A model generated the notes under the pieces. That model was not told the origin of the DNA and did no database searches. It worked only from the letters and a program-made list of their open reading frames with translations. From a virus, in IMG/VR virus record IMGVR_UViG_3300037319_000024, positions 1 through 21,276 of that record: a stretch of DNA of 21,276 bases. The stretch is one strand, 5' to 3'. Below are positions 1 to 7,413 of this stretch, one piece after another (the stretch's first letter is position 1; the number at the start of each line of letters is the position of its first letter). The position numbers were made by a program, and so were the translations under genes.

Positions 1-632
1 GGCGTCGATAGCACACCTAAATTACCCAAGAACTCAGACAGGACTACAGGTTCTGGCATAGCTACGCCAAAGAACTCTACAGGCAAGGCTGGCTCTTCTT
101 TGTAGTTGTGTGTGAACGGTACGCGTAGGACACGGACCACGTCTGCAGTGACCGAAGGGTCAGCGAGAAGGTCGTTATCCACACAGGCTTTCTTCAGTCG
201 CCCCGCTGCGTCAACCCACTCCACTGCCGAAACTGCTTCAGCCAAGGGCCAGTAGACATGTACGCCTCGGCCGCTGTTAACCATAAGAGGTTTAGGCAGG
301 GATAGTTCTTTACAGAAGGAACGTAGTGCGTCTACCGCCAGCTTCTGCGAAGGGTATTCCTTCAACGGGCCACAGTCCAAGTCGATGAATAGGGACTTCA
401 GCTCGTGTGCGTTTGGGCCTTTGCGCCCTGCGTCTTTCGTCGCCTCTTTGAATGTGCTCAAAGCGAAGTATACGTCAAACCCGTCTGCATCAAACTTCTG
501 AGATGCACGTTCAACTTCTTCTAGGGTGTCGTAAAACTTCTGTATGCGAGTGTTGTCTGCTTTGCGAGCGGCGAATACGCAGTAGTGTCCTGTACTACTA
601 AGTAAGCCCCCCAAAAAATCTAATGTGTTCAT
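1..632 (-). CDS. Archaeo-eukaryotic-type primase (AEP/PrimPol), C-terminus cut by window edge
   Basis: I translated this frame directly: it opens with ATG at 632 and stays open for 210 codons to base 1. It carries the AEP primase signature in order: LFIDLDCG at residues 81-88, with the DLD metal-binding motif at 84-86; SGRGVHVYW at 120-128, with the motif II histidine at 125; and RVLRVPFTHNYK at 167-178, matching the R-x-P-x-T-x-N-x-K motif of phage and plasmid bifunctional primases. By family knowledge it makes primers for phage DNA replication and may also polymerise DNA. A helicase domain could follow beyond the window; this cannot be seen. GGGAG lies 8 bases before the ATG. It is the last gene of the leftward cluster visible here and follows a hairpin-containing gap after the probable ssDNA-binding protein gene. 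Confidence 0.87.
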   Translation of the reverse strand, partial: MNTLDFLGGLLSSTGHYCVFAARKADNTRIQKFYDTLEEVERASQKFDADGFDVYFALSTFKEATKDAGRKGPNAHELKSLFIDLDCGPLKEYPSQKLAVDALRSFCKELSLPKPLMVNSGRGVHVYWPLAEAVSAVEWVDAAGRLKKACVDNDLLADPSVTADVVRVLRVPFTHNYKEEPALPVEFFGVAMPEPVVLSEFLGNLGVLST

Positions 633-653
633 TGCTGCTACTCCCAAAAATAT

Positions 654-693
654 GTCGTGGCGGGCTCTGAAAGGGTAACAAACCCGCCACGAC
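654..693 (-). terminator. 11-bp perfect stem-loop, leaky terminator or attenuator
   Basis: Arms 654-664 (GTCGTGGCGGG) and 683-693 are perfect inverted repeats with an 18-base loop. On the leftward transcript the stem is followed by ATATTTTT and then by the primase ribosome binding site. This fits a partial rho-independent terminator or an RNA processing/translation-control hairpin. The loop contains GGGT and the 3' arm begins with CCC, so a small competing hairpin is possible. The gap 633-724 holds nothing else that I can see. Confidence 0.6.
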
Positions 694-724
694 TACCTAT
701 CGTTTACGTTAGAAGACTGACCCC

Positions 725-1603
725 TCAGTCGTCCCAATCGTCCACGATAGATGATAGATCGACCTCGGCGGCAGAGGGAACAGCAACCTCTTTCTTCTTG
801 GCGACCTTCGTAGGCTCAGGCACAGCGTCGAGATCAATCTCGTCATCTGCAACTGGACCATCACGCTTAACTGAAACCTTATCGGTTTGGGACACAGTCA
901 ACGTAATTGCTTTGATAGCGTCGTCGCTATCTTTCATAGACACAGCCTGCTGTAGTTCTTCCTCAGTCAACGGACGGGATGGCTTGAAGAACAGTTTCGG
1001 TGTGTCGCTGTTTTCGTCAAAGTACATATGCGTTACCACAGCGATAGAAGGCGTCTTGTGCGCTCTAAGATACTTGGCGTACGCTTGCATGCCCATCTTG
1101 CCGTCCTTGGCTTCGCCAAAGATAGAAGTAGCTGGCAGCTGCAGCTGGTACACAGTGTCTAGTTTTCCCGGAAGTAGAACTGCGATGCGCTGGTTGAAGC
1201 GGCATGCACGGCTCTCGCCTTGACCCGAACCCTTAATGTTCTGTGGGCAATCCATGCAGCGAGACGCTTGACGTGTATCTGCAGGTACTTCCTTAGCAGG
1301 GGCCTGTGTATCAGGGGACCAGCATGCGGGTGGAGCAGGGTTCTCAGGATCGTAGGCACCTGAGTAGAACGTACGGGACAGCTTCGCTGCGTTAACTACG
1401 ATGACTTCTAGTACGCCGTCACTTTTGACGTTGACCTGCTCACCACTGACCATCTCACGAAAACGTCCACCACGTAGACTGATACGGTTTGACCCACCGC
1501 CACCGCCGCCACCGGAAAGGTTATCGTCTGCTTCTTGTAGTGATTTGAACAAGTCGCTGCTCACTAGGGAATTACCTTCCCCAAACAATGCTAAATCTGA
1601 CAT
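725..1603 (-). CDS. Probable single-stranded DNA-binding protein
   Basis: This 292-residue protein has three features that suggest an ssDNA-binding protein. It has a strongly acidic tail ending DLSSIVDDWDD, like the tails of T7 gp2.5, T4 gp32 and bacterial SSB that recruit replication partners. It has a cysteine cluster at C94, C116, C119 and C134 that could bind zinc, as gp32 does. It also sits between the primase and the helicase/polymerase genes. A seven-glycine run (31-37) follows the N-terminal segment, and a KKK patch (269-271) precedes the tail. The start has GGAGA 6-7 bases upstream, placed inside the end of the HTH gene. The assignment rests on tail, cysteines and context rather than on a recognised OB-fold sequence; an unrelated replication accessory protein is the alternative. 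Confidence 0.6.
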   Translation of the reverse strand: MSDLALFGEGNSLVSSDLFKSLQEADDNLSGGGGGGGSNRISLRGGRFREMVSGEQVNVKSDGVLEVIVVNAAKLSRTFYSGAYDPENPAPPACWSPDTQAPAKEVPADTRQASRCMDCPQNIKGSGQGESRACRFNQRIAVLLPGKLDTVYQLQLPATSIFGEAKDGKMGMQAYAKYLRAHKTPSIAVVTHMYFDENSDTPKLFFKPSRPLTEEELQQAVSMKDSDDAIKAITLTVSQTDKVSVKRDGPVADDEIDLDAVPEPTKVAKKKEVAVPSAAEVDLSSIVDDWDD

Positions 1604-1604
1604 A

Positions 1605-1835
1605 TTATTCTCCGTCGTTTTTTGTTGTAGAGGTACTTACTTGCGCCTCTTTTGGTGTAGCAGTCAAGGCTGCTTCGACATCGTCCATCCGAAAACGGTA
1701 GACTTCGCCAATTCTGATGTAGGTATCGGCAGGGATTTGTCCTGAGTGTACCCACTTGCGAACGGTGGATACGGACACTCGGAAGTATTCCGCCACCTTG
1801 CTAATATTCGCGTACGGTGTTTCGATCTTAGTCAT
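1605..1835 (-). CDS. Excisionase/MerR-type helix-turn-helix DNA-binding protein (HTH_17)
   Basis: The 76-residue protein has a classic HTH_17 layout: NISKVAEYFRVSVSTVRKWVHSG (residues 10-32), then a wing-like YRFRMDDVEAAL. The family includes phage excisionases and small transcription regulators. The start overlaps the stop of the upstream gene as ATGA (1832-1835), so it is translationally coupled. The ribosome binding site of the following ssDNA-binding protein gene lies in its last codons. The Ser/Thr-rich tail after residue 60 looks unstructured. With no integrase in the window, I favour a regulator or DNA-architecture role over excision. It is a candidate binder of the local palindromes. 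Confidence 0.8.
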   Translation of the reverse strand: MTKIETPYANISKVAEYFRVSVSTVRKWVHSGQIPADTYIRIGEVYRFRMDDVEAALTATPKEAQVSTSTTKNDGE

Positions 1836-2221
1836 TTTTTCCTCACAGAAATTGTGTACTCAGAGTCCACATTGAGGCCCGGAGGTAGTTGGTCTGGGTT
1901 CTCCTCAAGGTACTGACGTACATGGGTTTGGTTCAAACGCTTCTCGAAAAACTCTGGCAGTTCATGCTCCATGATAAAGGAGTGCATAGATTCCCAGTCG
2001 CTCGTCCAGTAACGCTGTTTAACGCTGCGGTAGAACAATCCAGATGCAGTGCGAACACTGTCAACCTCATGTTCCTTGCAGTAGTCGAGCAAGGCGGACT
2101 TAACCTTGTCTTGCTTTTCCCGAAGTTCGCCTTCTTCTTCTTTGTACTTGGCACTTAACTCCAAACGCTTGTCACGTATCTTAACGTACGCGCTGACGAG
2201 CTTATCGACTGATACAGTCAT
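1832..2221 (-). CDS. Phage protein with N-terminal coiled coil, function unknown
   Basis: I place the start at ATG 2221 rather than 2227 because GGAG lies 7 bases before 2221, whereas it would be almost in contact with 2227. The 129-residue product begins with a charged helical segment (about residues 8-50, rich in K, E and R) of coiled-coil type. A compact C-terminal part follows (RTASGLFYRSVKQRYWTSDW, then a region ending YTISVRKK). The layout recalls small phage proteins of the Gp157/Gam-like kind that lie beside recombination genes, but I do not see a diagnostic motif. It is the first gene downstream of a candidate internal promoter. Confidence 0.75.
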   Translation of the reverse strand: MTVSVDKLVSAYVKIRDKRLELSAKYKEEEGELREKQDKVKSALLDYCKEHEVDSVRTASGLFYRSVKQRYWTSDWESMHSFIMEHELPEFFEKRLNQTHVRQYLEENPDQLPPGLNVDSEYTISVRKK

Positions 2222-2244
2222 ATCCATTCTCCGTTTTCTCGTTG

Positions 2245-2257
2245 TATAACTGTTATA
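2245..2257. promoter_or_regulatory. Palindrome TATAACTGTTATA overlapping a -10 box
   Basis: Six-base arms TATAAC/GTTATA around one central base form a perfect inverted repeat. The element coincides with the -10 box of the candidate internal promoter at 2252-2281, which is where a repressor operator would be expected. No second copy was noticed in the window. Confidence 0.4.
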
Positions 2258-2281
2258 TGGTTACTTATAGTAGTTAGTCAA
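2252..2281 (-). promoter_or_regulatory. Candidate internal leftward promoter for the 131-aa/HTH/SSB/primase genes
   Basis: On the minus strand a -35 box TTGACT (2276-2281) and a -10 box TATAAC (2252-2257) are separated by 18 bases. This is a fair sigma70 match in one of the few gaps of the cluster. The -35 lies across the helicase stop codon and inside a degenerate copy (2270-2284) of the dispersed palindrome. It could give the ssDNA-binding protein and primase extra expression. Confidence 0.5.
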
Positions 2282-3809
2282 GCGTTTCTTTGTATAAATC
2301 TATCATAGCGGAGTGTATGTTGATACGCTCGTCCAGCATTTTGTATATGCGTTTCTCTGCTTTGGAGCCTGCGATCTGGATTACCGTACATTTATGCTTC
2401 TGACCGGCACGGTGGATACGTGCGTTGGCTTGTAGGTATGTCTCCAGAGAAGAGGTTGGGCCCCACCACACAATCGTGTTGGCTGCAGTGAGGGTTACGC
2501 CGTGCGCCGCAGACTGCGGTTGGATCACTAGCACTCTAGGATCGGCTTCGTTTTGGAACTGCGCAAATATCTCTGTGCGTTTAGATGCAGGTACGTCTCC
2601 ACGTATAACCTCGGTCGTGATACCATCTTTGCGTAGCTTCCTCGTCAGCATGTCGATAGTGTGCCGAAACGGTACGAACACCAGAACTTTCTGGCTGCTC
2701 TCGTCGATAGTCTCTTTCAGTGCTTGGTAACGGTTCTTGATGTCGAACTCTATGGAGTCGCCGTCGTCGGTGTATACCGCCCCCGCACTTATTTGCAGTA
2801 GCTTGTTCATGTTGATCGCGGCGTTCACGGAAGTCACAGATTCACCGGCTACTTGCATGAGCATCTGCTTCTTCAACGTGTTGTAATACTTCTTCTGCTG
2901 CGCGGTCATTTCGACGAAGCGTTTGGTGTACACCATGTCGGGCAGGTCGAGACATTCTTCCTTCGTAAACCTAATCGCGGGCTGCAGTGCGAGGTGGACT
3001 GTATCCTTGGCGGTCTCTTTGGGTTTGTAGGTGAAGTGCGTAACTTTCTGCATCACCATGTCCCTCCATGCCCCGTAGAACCTCGGGACAGACAGCGGGT
3101 TGACCAACTTAGCCAAGCCATAAGCATCGACAGGGCTTTGTGCAGCGGGCGTACCCGTCATCATCCATAGCCAATCATCTTCTTTGATTAACTTGTTGAG
3201 GGTCTTCCATCGTTTCGTCTGCGCGTTCTTATAGTGGGTAGCTTCATCAACGATGAATAGATCAAACCCTCCTGCGGCAATCTCGTCTTGGACAACTTCT
3301 ACGCCGTCATAGTTGATGATTACGAACTCGGCACCGGAGTTGATGATCTTCTTGCGTTTCGCTTTGTCGCCGTGCGCAACGTCAACCGTGCGGTGCATTG
3401 CAAAGGAGAACAAGTCGTTGCGCCATGCGCTATCCATGATCGACAGGGGGCAGATAACCAGCACCCGTTTGACCTTGCCGATTTTTATCAGGTAGTCCGC
3501 TGCCCAGATAGAGGACGCAGTTTTACCCGTACCCTGTTCGTTAAAACAGAACGACTTCTTGTTGAGTGTAAGGAACGACGCGGTGTCCTTCTGGTGCTCG
3601 AACGGCTTATGCTGCCCCGTCCATCGGTACCGTTTTGTGATTGGTGACGGGGCAGTTATGTTTAACGACCTAAGCGATAGGACTTCGTCGAGCCCCCACT
3701 TAACTAGAACCTTGTTCATAGGTAGTTCCTTGCTATTGGGGATCATTGTTGTGATCTGCTTTGGGTTACGCACCCGCAGCATTATTGCTTTATCCTGCAA
3801 AATTTTCAT
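2274..3809 (-). CDS. SNF2-type superfamily 2 DNA helicase/ATPase
   Basis: The 511-residue protein has the full SF2/SNF2 motif series. Walker A is EQGTGKT (91-97). Motif Ia lies around VLVICPLSIM (117-125), the DEAH-box is VDEATHYKN (187-195) and motif III is TGTP (218-221). In the second RecA-like domain VIRGDVPASKR is followed by QSAAHGVTLTAANTIVWW and the arginine-finger motif QANARIHRAGQ. These phage proteins use ATP to translocate on duplex DNA and act in replication, repair or recombination. The start has GGAGAAC 3-6 bases upstream. Length is typical for short phage SNF2 helicases without extra domains. It sits between the nuclease genes and the small regulator genes. Confidence 0.92.
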   Translation of the reverse strand: MKILQDKAIMLRVRNPKQITTMIPNSKELPMNKVLVKWGLDEVLSLRSLNITAPSPITKRYRWTGQHKPFEHQKDTASFLTLNKKSFCFNEQGTGKTASSIWAADYLIKIGKVKRVLVICPLSIMDSAWRNDLFSFAMHRTVDVAHGDKAKRKKIINSGAEFVIINYDGVEVVQDEIAAGGFDLFIVDEATHYKNAQTKRWKTLNKLIKEDDWLWMMTGTPAAQSPVDAYGLAKLVNPLSVPRFYGAWRDMVMQKVTHFTYKPKETAKDTVHLALQPAIRFTKEECLDLPDMVYTKRFVEMTAQQKKYYNTLKKQMLMQVAGESVTSVNAAINMNKLLQISAGAVYTDDGDSIEFDIKNRYQALKETIDESSQKVLVFVPFRHTIDMLTRKLRKDGITTEVIRGDVPASKRTEIFAQFQNEADPRVLVIQPQSAAHGVTLTAANTIVWWGPTSSLETYLQANARIHRAGQKHKCTVIQIAGSKAEKRIYKMLDERINIHSAMIDLYKETLD

Positions 3810-3822
3810 ATTGTTCTCCGTA

Positions 3823-3837
3823 GTAGTGGGTCACTAC
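3823..3837. repeat. Dispersed palindrome copy 1 (GTAGTGGGTCACTAC)
   Basis: Lies between the helicase start and the end of the HNH-like gene. In the leftward reading it supplies tandem stops TAG-TGA that end the HNH-like frame. Middle five bases are GGGTC. Confidence 0.85.
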
Positions 3838-4121
3838 CGTTTTTTCTTGGGGCTGCTCAAAGCACCACCAGCGGCTCGGTTCTTGTTACGGCTCTGAACG
3901 GTTACTCCGTCCTTATTGCTGCCGCCCTTACTCAACGCTTTCTTGTGAGCGATGTCTTTACCTTCGCGCTTGTCGGCTTTGCCGTTCTTGTTGGCATCCT
4001 TACCGTCCTTGTCCATTGCGCGACGTGCACGTTGGCGTTCCATGCGATTCTCATGTTCGCCTCGTGCTTTTTGTTGCTCGTACTCTTTCTTGTACGGGCG
4101 GGGTTTGTTTACATATGGCAT
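3834..4121 (-). CDS. Small basic HNH-like protein
   Basis: I use ATG 4121, which overlaps the stop of the upstream nuclease gene as TGATG and has GGAG 7 bases away; a longer in-frame start at 4196 would run far into that gene. The 95-residue product is very basic. Its C-terminal half, KDIAHKKALSKGG (55-67) then VQSRNKNRAAGG (75-86), follows the spacing of an HNH endonuclease core (D/H-I-x-H-x-x-P-L-S-x-G-G ... S-x-x-x-N). The usual zinc-binding CxxC pairs are absent, and the central part is a Lys/Asp/Asn-rich repeat-like stretch (37-55). It may be a minimal nuclease or a degenerate one that binds DNA only. The stop is provided by a dispersed palindrome. Confidence 0.7.
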   Translation of the reverse strand: MPYVNKPRPYKKEYEQQKARGEHENRMERQRARRAMDKDGKDANKNGKADKREGKDIAHKKALSKGGSNKDGVTVQSRNKNRAAGGALSSPKKKR

Positions 4122-4798
4122 CAGTTTGCTCCATTGTGGGGGCACTCGACCACTTGGCAATAGCGTTTGCATAGGCCCGAAGGTTTCGGGTTCCATACAT
4201 CCACTTCGAATGCTTTCTCCATCCTAGCATAATTAGCCAGCCATTTGCTCCATAAAGATTGCTGCAGGTCGGCTCCGTATTCGGCTTTGACTAGGCTTTT
4301 TGCGATGACGAACAACAACCCTGCATGTAGCTTGGTGACTTCGGGGTAGTGCTTGAAGATAGCCAGTGCCATCAACTCAAGTTGTCCTTTGTCCGCGTAC
4401 TTAGCAGACTTGCCCGTCTTGTAGTCGATTATCCAGCCCACTCCAGTATCTTTGTCTATGATTGCAAGATCGACGATCCCACGAAACCATACGTCTTTAG
4501 CAAAGAAACTGCAGGGTTCTAGGTCCGCGGTCAGACCCAGCTTCTGCTCGACAATCTTCTCACCCTGCTTATTGTTCAGGGAGTCTAGTGTTGGTTTGAT
4601 AAAGGCGAACTGCGCAGGGAGGGGAGTACCCTCTCCGATATAATCCTCACACGCCTTATGGAACTCGGTACCGTAGAGCATGGCAGTAGACTCTTTGTAC
4701 GGGTACTGCTTCAGAACCTTCTCATGGTAGAACTGTTTGGGGCACTGCTCAAAGGCTTTGATCCGGCTAAAAGACCATGGCGCTGCTTTAGGTGTCAT
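4121..4798 (-). CDS. PD-(D/E)XK nuclease of the Cas4/RecB type
   Basis: The 225-residue protein shows the RecB/Cas4 nuclease series: GTEFHKACEDY with H47, FRGIVDLAII with D110, WIIDYKTGK with D125 and K127, and the QLELMALAIF motif with Q139. One cysteine near the N-terminus (C19) and three near the C-terminus (C210, C214, C219) match the four-cysteine iron-sulfur arrangement of Cas4/AddB-type nucleases. Such phage enzymes act as exonucleases in recombination or end processing. The start overlaps the polymerase stop as ATGA. There are no CRISPR genes or array nearby, so a Cas4-like recombination exonuclease is the likely role. Confidence 0.88.
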   Translation of the reverse strand: MTPKAAPWSFSRIKAFEQCPKQFYHEKVLKQYPYKESTAMLYGTEFHKACEDYIGEGTPLPAQFAFIKPTLDSLNNKQGEKIVEQKLGLTADLEPCSFFAKDVWFRGIVDLAIIDKDTGVGWIIDYKTGKSAKYADKGQLELMALAIFKHYPEVTKLHAGLLFVIAKSLVKAEYGADLQQSLWSKWLANYARMEKAFEVDVWNPKPSGLCKRYCQVVECPHNGAN

Positions 4799-6621
4799 TC
4801 ACAATCTCCATATGATTTGCCCGTGCCACTCTCGCAATCGACGGGTAGGCCCTCGGCCCAGTCAGGTGTCCAACGCATGCAAGTCTCTACAAACGCTCGG
4901 GCTTCGGGTACCTCGGCGTCGGGAACACAGCATAGAATACTGTCGTGCACCGTCAACACTACTTGGTATTTCTTACCTATACGTAGCATCTGTTCACCTA
5001 TGATGCAACGGGCTATAGCTTGGCACACGTTCTCGATGATTTTACCGCCATACAAACGAGAGCGCATACGTCTGGTTTTGTATGTGTACTCGAACCCTTT
5101 GTCAGACTTTTCCCCACGCAACTCAGGGTAAAAGATACTCAGGCCATTCGGTACTATGAGTGCGGTGTTTTCGGCATCGACCGTGATGACCCCCTTCTTA
5201 CCAAACGACATGGCGCGACCCTCGGCCAAATTCTTCATCATGTTGTTGGCATCTCTCCAGACCGTATTGATCTTGAAGTTGGACTCTCGGTAGATAGAGA
5301 TAATCCGCTTCGCTTCCACCTCGGACACTGAGAACCCAAAGGACTGTAGCTGTAGGCCGAACTTCTCCCAACCCATGCCATAGCCAGCACCTAGAATAGT
5401 CGTCTTACCCACGAACCGCTGGTCTTTATTAACGTCCTCTACGGCTACGTTGTAGATGCTCGACGCCATGTACTTGTATACGTCCTCACCTCTGGTGAAC
5501 TGATCCACAAGATCGTCCTGCCCAGCGAACCATGCCAATACTCGTGCCTCAATTTGGGAGGAGTCGGCTTCGACAATGGTGTGCCCCTCGGGGGCAATGA
5601 TAGCTCTCTTCAGCTTCTTACCATTTTGCCCACGACTAGGCAGGTTTTGCAGGTTGATCTTATCCATGCCTCCCCACCGACCTGTATGCGCTGCGTAGTA
5701 TTTGATCGGCCCCGGGAGTAACCCACGTTTAGATATGCCTATGAACCTCTCCGTACGTGTTTCCTCTAGGGTGGACTTGTTCCCTAGACGTGCTGCTACC
5801 AGCGTCTGTACACGGTCGTCCTCGTGCTCTTGTAACGCCTTGAACTCTGTATCAGTTTTGGCAAACGCGAACGTCTCCTTGCCTGTTGTGGCACTAATCT
5901 TCATGGGGGGCACCACGCCAAGCTCCAGTAGCATACCGGCGAACTTGGGGTTGGACATCAGGTCTTTCTTGTCCTCTACCCCTGCTTCCATGAGCAACTT
6001 GTCCTTGCGGTCACGTGTGTCTTCGAGGTGCTGCTCCAATAGGCCAATGTCCAGATCAAGCACAGGGTGGATGAACATGCTCAATGTTGCATGGATTAGC
6101 TTCAACTCTTGTCGTGGGAACTTAGCCCCCATGATCTTGAACAGTTGATACGTCAACTCTACATCTTGGATGCAATACTCCCCGTATTTCTTGGCCTCTT
6201 CTGCAGTGAAATCGGCGGGGCGTTTACCCTTAGCGGCGAGTACCTCAAACCCCTTCTTGCCAATACCGTACCGTTCAGACAAGGCTCTAAGGGACGCAGG
6301 TTGGTCCACTCCGTGCAAAGCTCTACCCATGCACATCGTATCGAACCACACCTTTGGTTTGACACCGTACAGCCAGCTTAGGATAGCCCCGTCGAACATT
6401 GTATTCTGCGCAACGATACCTGCATTAGAGAAGTCGATGCGCTCCAGCAGTGCTTTTATCTGGTCTGGGTCATTCGTGTACTTCGTAGACTTGTCGTTCT
6501 TCTTGACGGCGAGTCCGATAACTTCGAAGCGCGGATCACGTACATAAGCCTCTGTTGTCATCTTACTCAGGGAGAACTCCTGATCGTAATAGGTCTCGAA
6601 ATCTAGGGTGTATATGTCCAT
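4795..6621 (-). CDS. polA: Family A DNA polymerase with 3'-5' exonuclease domain
   Basis: The 608-residue replicative polymerase has an N-terminal DnaQ-like proofreading domain: DFE at 7-9 (Exo I), NTMFD at 73-77 (Exo II) and YCIQD at 149-153 (Exo III). The polymerase domain follows with TGRWGG (313-318), motif A DSSQIEAR (353-360), motif B with R402, K406 and Y414, and motif C HDS (559-561). The E. coli Phe762 position is Leu410. There is no 5' nuclease domain, as is normal for phage replicases, and none of the DnaJ-type zinc insertion reported in phage HMO-2011. The start overlaps the stop of the HTH gene as TAATG. It copies the phage genome with the helicase, primase and ssDNA-binding protein encoded downstream. 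Confidence 0.96.
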   Translation of the reverse strand: MDIYTLDFETYYDQEFSLSKMTTEAYVRDPRFEVIGLAVKKNDKSTKYTNDPDQIKALLERIDFSNAGIVAQNTMFDGAILSWLYGVKPKVWFDTMCMGRALHGVDQPASLRALSERYGIGKKGFEVLAAKGKRPADFTAEEAKKYGEYCIQDVELTYQLFKIMGAKFPRQELKLIHATLSMFIHPVLDLDIGLLEQHLEDTRDRKDKLLMEAGVEDKKDLMSNPKFAGMLLELGVVPPMKISATTGKETFAFAKTDTEFKALQEHEDDRVQTLVAARLGNKSTLEETRTERFIGISKRGLLPGPIKYYAAHTGRWGGMDKINLQNLPSRGQNGKKLKRAIIAPEGHTIVEADSSQIEARVLAWFAGQDDLVDQFTRGEDVYKYMASSIYNVAVEDVNKDQRFVGKTTILGAGYGMGWEKFGLQLQSFGFSVSEVEAKRIISIYRESNFKINTVWRDANNMMKNLAEGRAMSFGKKGVITVDAENTALIVPNGLSIFYPELRGEKSDKGFEYTYKTRRMRSRLYGGKIIENVCQAIARCIIGEQMLRIGKKYQVVLTVHDSILCCVPDAEVPEARAFVETCMRWTPDWAEGLPVDCESGTGKSYGDCE

Positions 6622-7046
6622 TACTCGGCCACCTTCACGCAGCTCTCTTCTGCGTAGTACGCATCTATCGCAGCTTCGACCATATACTCCGCGAAGGAGC
6701 CAAACCCACCAGACGTCATGCGTTTAACTATTCCGAAGTATACCTCCTCAGTCATACCGCTCGTAATGTGTTTCTTTAAGCCACCAACTCTAAATGCAGG
6801 GTTGTTCATTATGAGCGTCATGCGTTCTTCACTGGTGTACTGCTTACGCCCAGCAACCACATCACCGCGCTTCTTCGCCCTGTGGATTACGCCTGTTACT
6901 CTTTGGTATGGTATGGATAGCGCATGTGATATTTCTATTAGGCGCTGCCCAGCACGGTATAGCCGTATTATCTCTATACTTTGCAGTGATAGGGCTCGGC
7001 CCTTGCGCTTACTTGTGTGTTGAGTGCCCCATGTTGATTTCACCAT
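6621..7046 (-). CDS. HTH DNA-binding protein, paralogue of the gene at 11119-11472
   Basis: I place the start at ATG 7046, which overlaps the upstream stop as TAATG and has GGGGAG about 8 bases upstream. The 141-residue product has a basic N-terminus, then a helix-turn-helix (about 22-57, containing IIRLYRAGQRLIEISHAL). A C-terminal part ends FGSFAEYMVEAAIDAYYAEE. The same two-part layout, with shared EIS-x-A-x6-V and AEYxxExxxDAY patterns, appears in the gene at 11119-11472. The C-terminal part resembles a ribbon-helix-helix or dimerisation segment, which is an inference. It may regulate the phage early region or act on the dispersed palindromes. Confidence 0.75.
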   Translation of the reverse strand: MVKSTWGTQHTSKRKGRALSLQSIEIIRLYRAGQRLIEISHALSIPYQRVTGVIHRAKKRGDVVAGRKQYTSEERMTLIMNNPAFRVGGLKKHITSGMTEEVYFGIVKRMTSGGFGSFAEYMVEAAIDAYYAEESCVKVAE

Positions 7047-7201
7047 TATTTCTCTCCCCGCATCCATTTTATGTCTTTGAGTAACGCCATCTTGTCGCGG
7101 GTCACGGCTTCCAACTTCTGCGTTAGACGGGCGACCTCGGTCCGCTGCTTGGCTATTTTAGTCCGCAGCCGTGCATTTTCCTGTTCGAGAAGTTTCACCA
7201 T
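7046..7201 (-). CDS. Short coiled-coil protein
   Basis: The product is 51 residues from ATG 7201, chosen because GAGG lies 8 bases upstream; a GTG at 7234 would add 11 residues but has no clear ribosome binding site and would overlap the upstream gene by 40 bases. Nearly the whole protein is a heptad-like helix (LLEQENARLRTKIAKQRT and onward), ending WMRGEK. Such leucine-zipper-like phage proteins usually dimerise or bind a partner. No function can be read from sequence. Confidence 0.65.
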   Translation of the reverse strand: MVKLLEQENARLRTKIAKQRTEVARLTQKLEAVTRDKMALLKDIKWMRGEK

Positions 7202-7413
7202 GTCAGGGGCCTCGACTTTGGACGTATTGTCCACCTAGATGCCGTGTCTGTTTTGATGCACTGGGCCATAGAGTCTGGGTACTCGGCCAAAATAGTTGGG
7301 TATATATCGTCCATTGCATCGGCGCAGGTCGGCTGGTCCCGAAACGCTATTTGGGAAACGTAAACGTCGCCCTCGAACGCGTACGTCAACACGAGTAAAT
7401 GCCAAAAAATCAT
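7195..7413 (-). CDS. Small protein with hydrophobic N-terminus, unknown
   Basis: The start at 7413 overlaps the DUF3310 gene stop as ATGA and has AAGGAG upstream, so translation is well supported. The 72-residue product starts with a hydrophobic stretch (MIFWHLLVLTYAF) that could be a weak signal peptide or membrane anchor. It continues with two cysteines (in QPTCADAM and AQCIKTD) and a basic end. A periplasmic or membrane-associated phage protein with one disulfide is possible but unproven. The last 7 bases overlap the coiled-coil gene. Confidence 0.6.
   Translation of the reverse strand: MIFWHLLVLTYAFEGDVYVSQIAFRDQPTCADAMDDIYPTILAEYPDSMAQCIKTDTASRWTIRPKSRPLTW

Noticed and set aside
582-598. 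GTAGT-N7-ACTAC inside the primase gene, close to the dispersed palindrome
   Set aside because: The spacer is seven instead of five bases and the middle does not resemble the other copies; it may be chance, so it is not counted.
4121-4798. Cas4-like gene as a sign of a phage CRISPR system
   Set aside because: No array of regularly spaced repeats and no other Cas genes in the window; phage Cas4-like nucleases commonly act in recombination.
657-6779. Numerous plus-strand open frames of 60-190 codons
   Set aside because: All lie opposite well-supported minus-strand genes, lack ribosome binding sites and show no family motifs.
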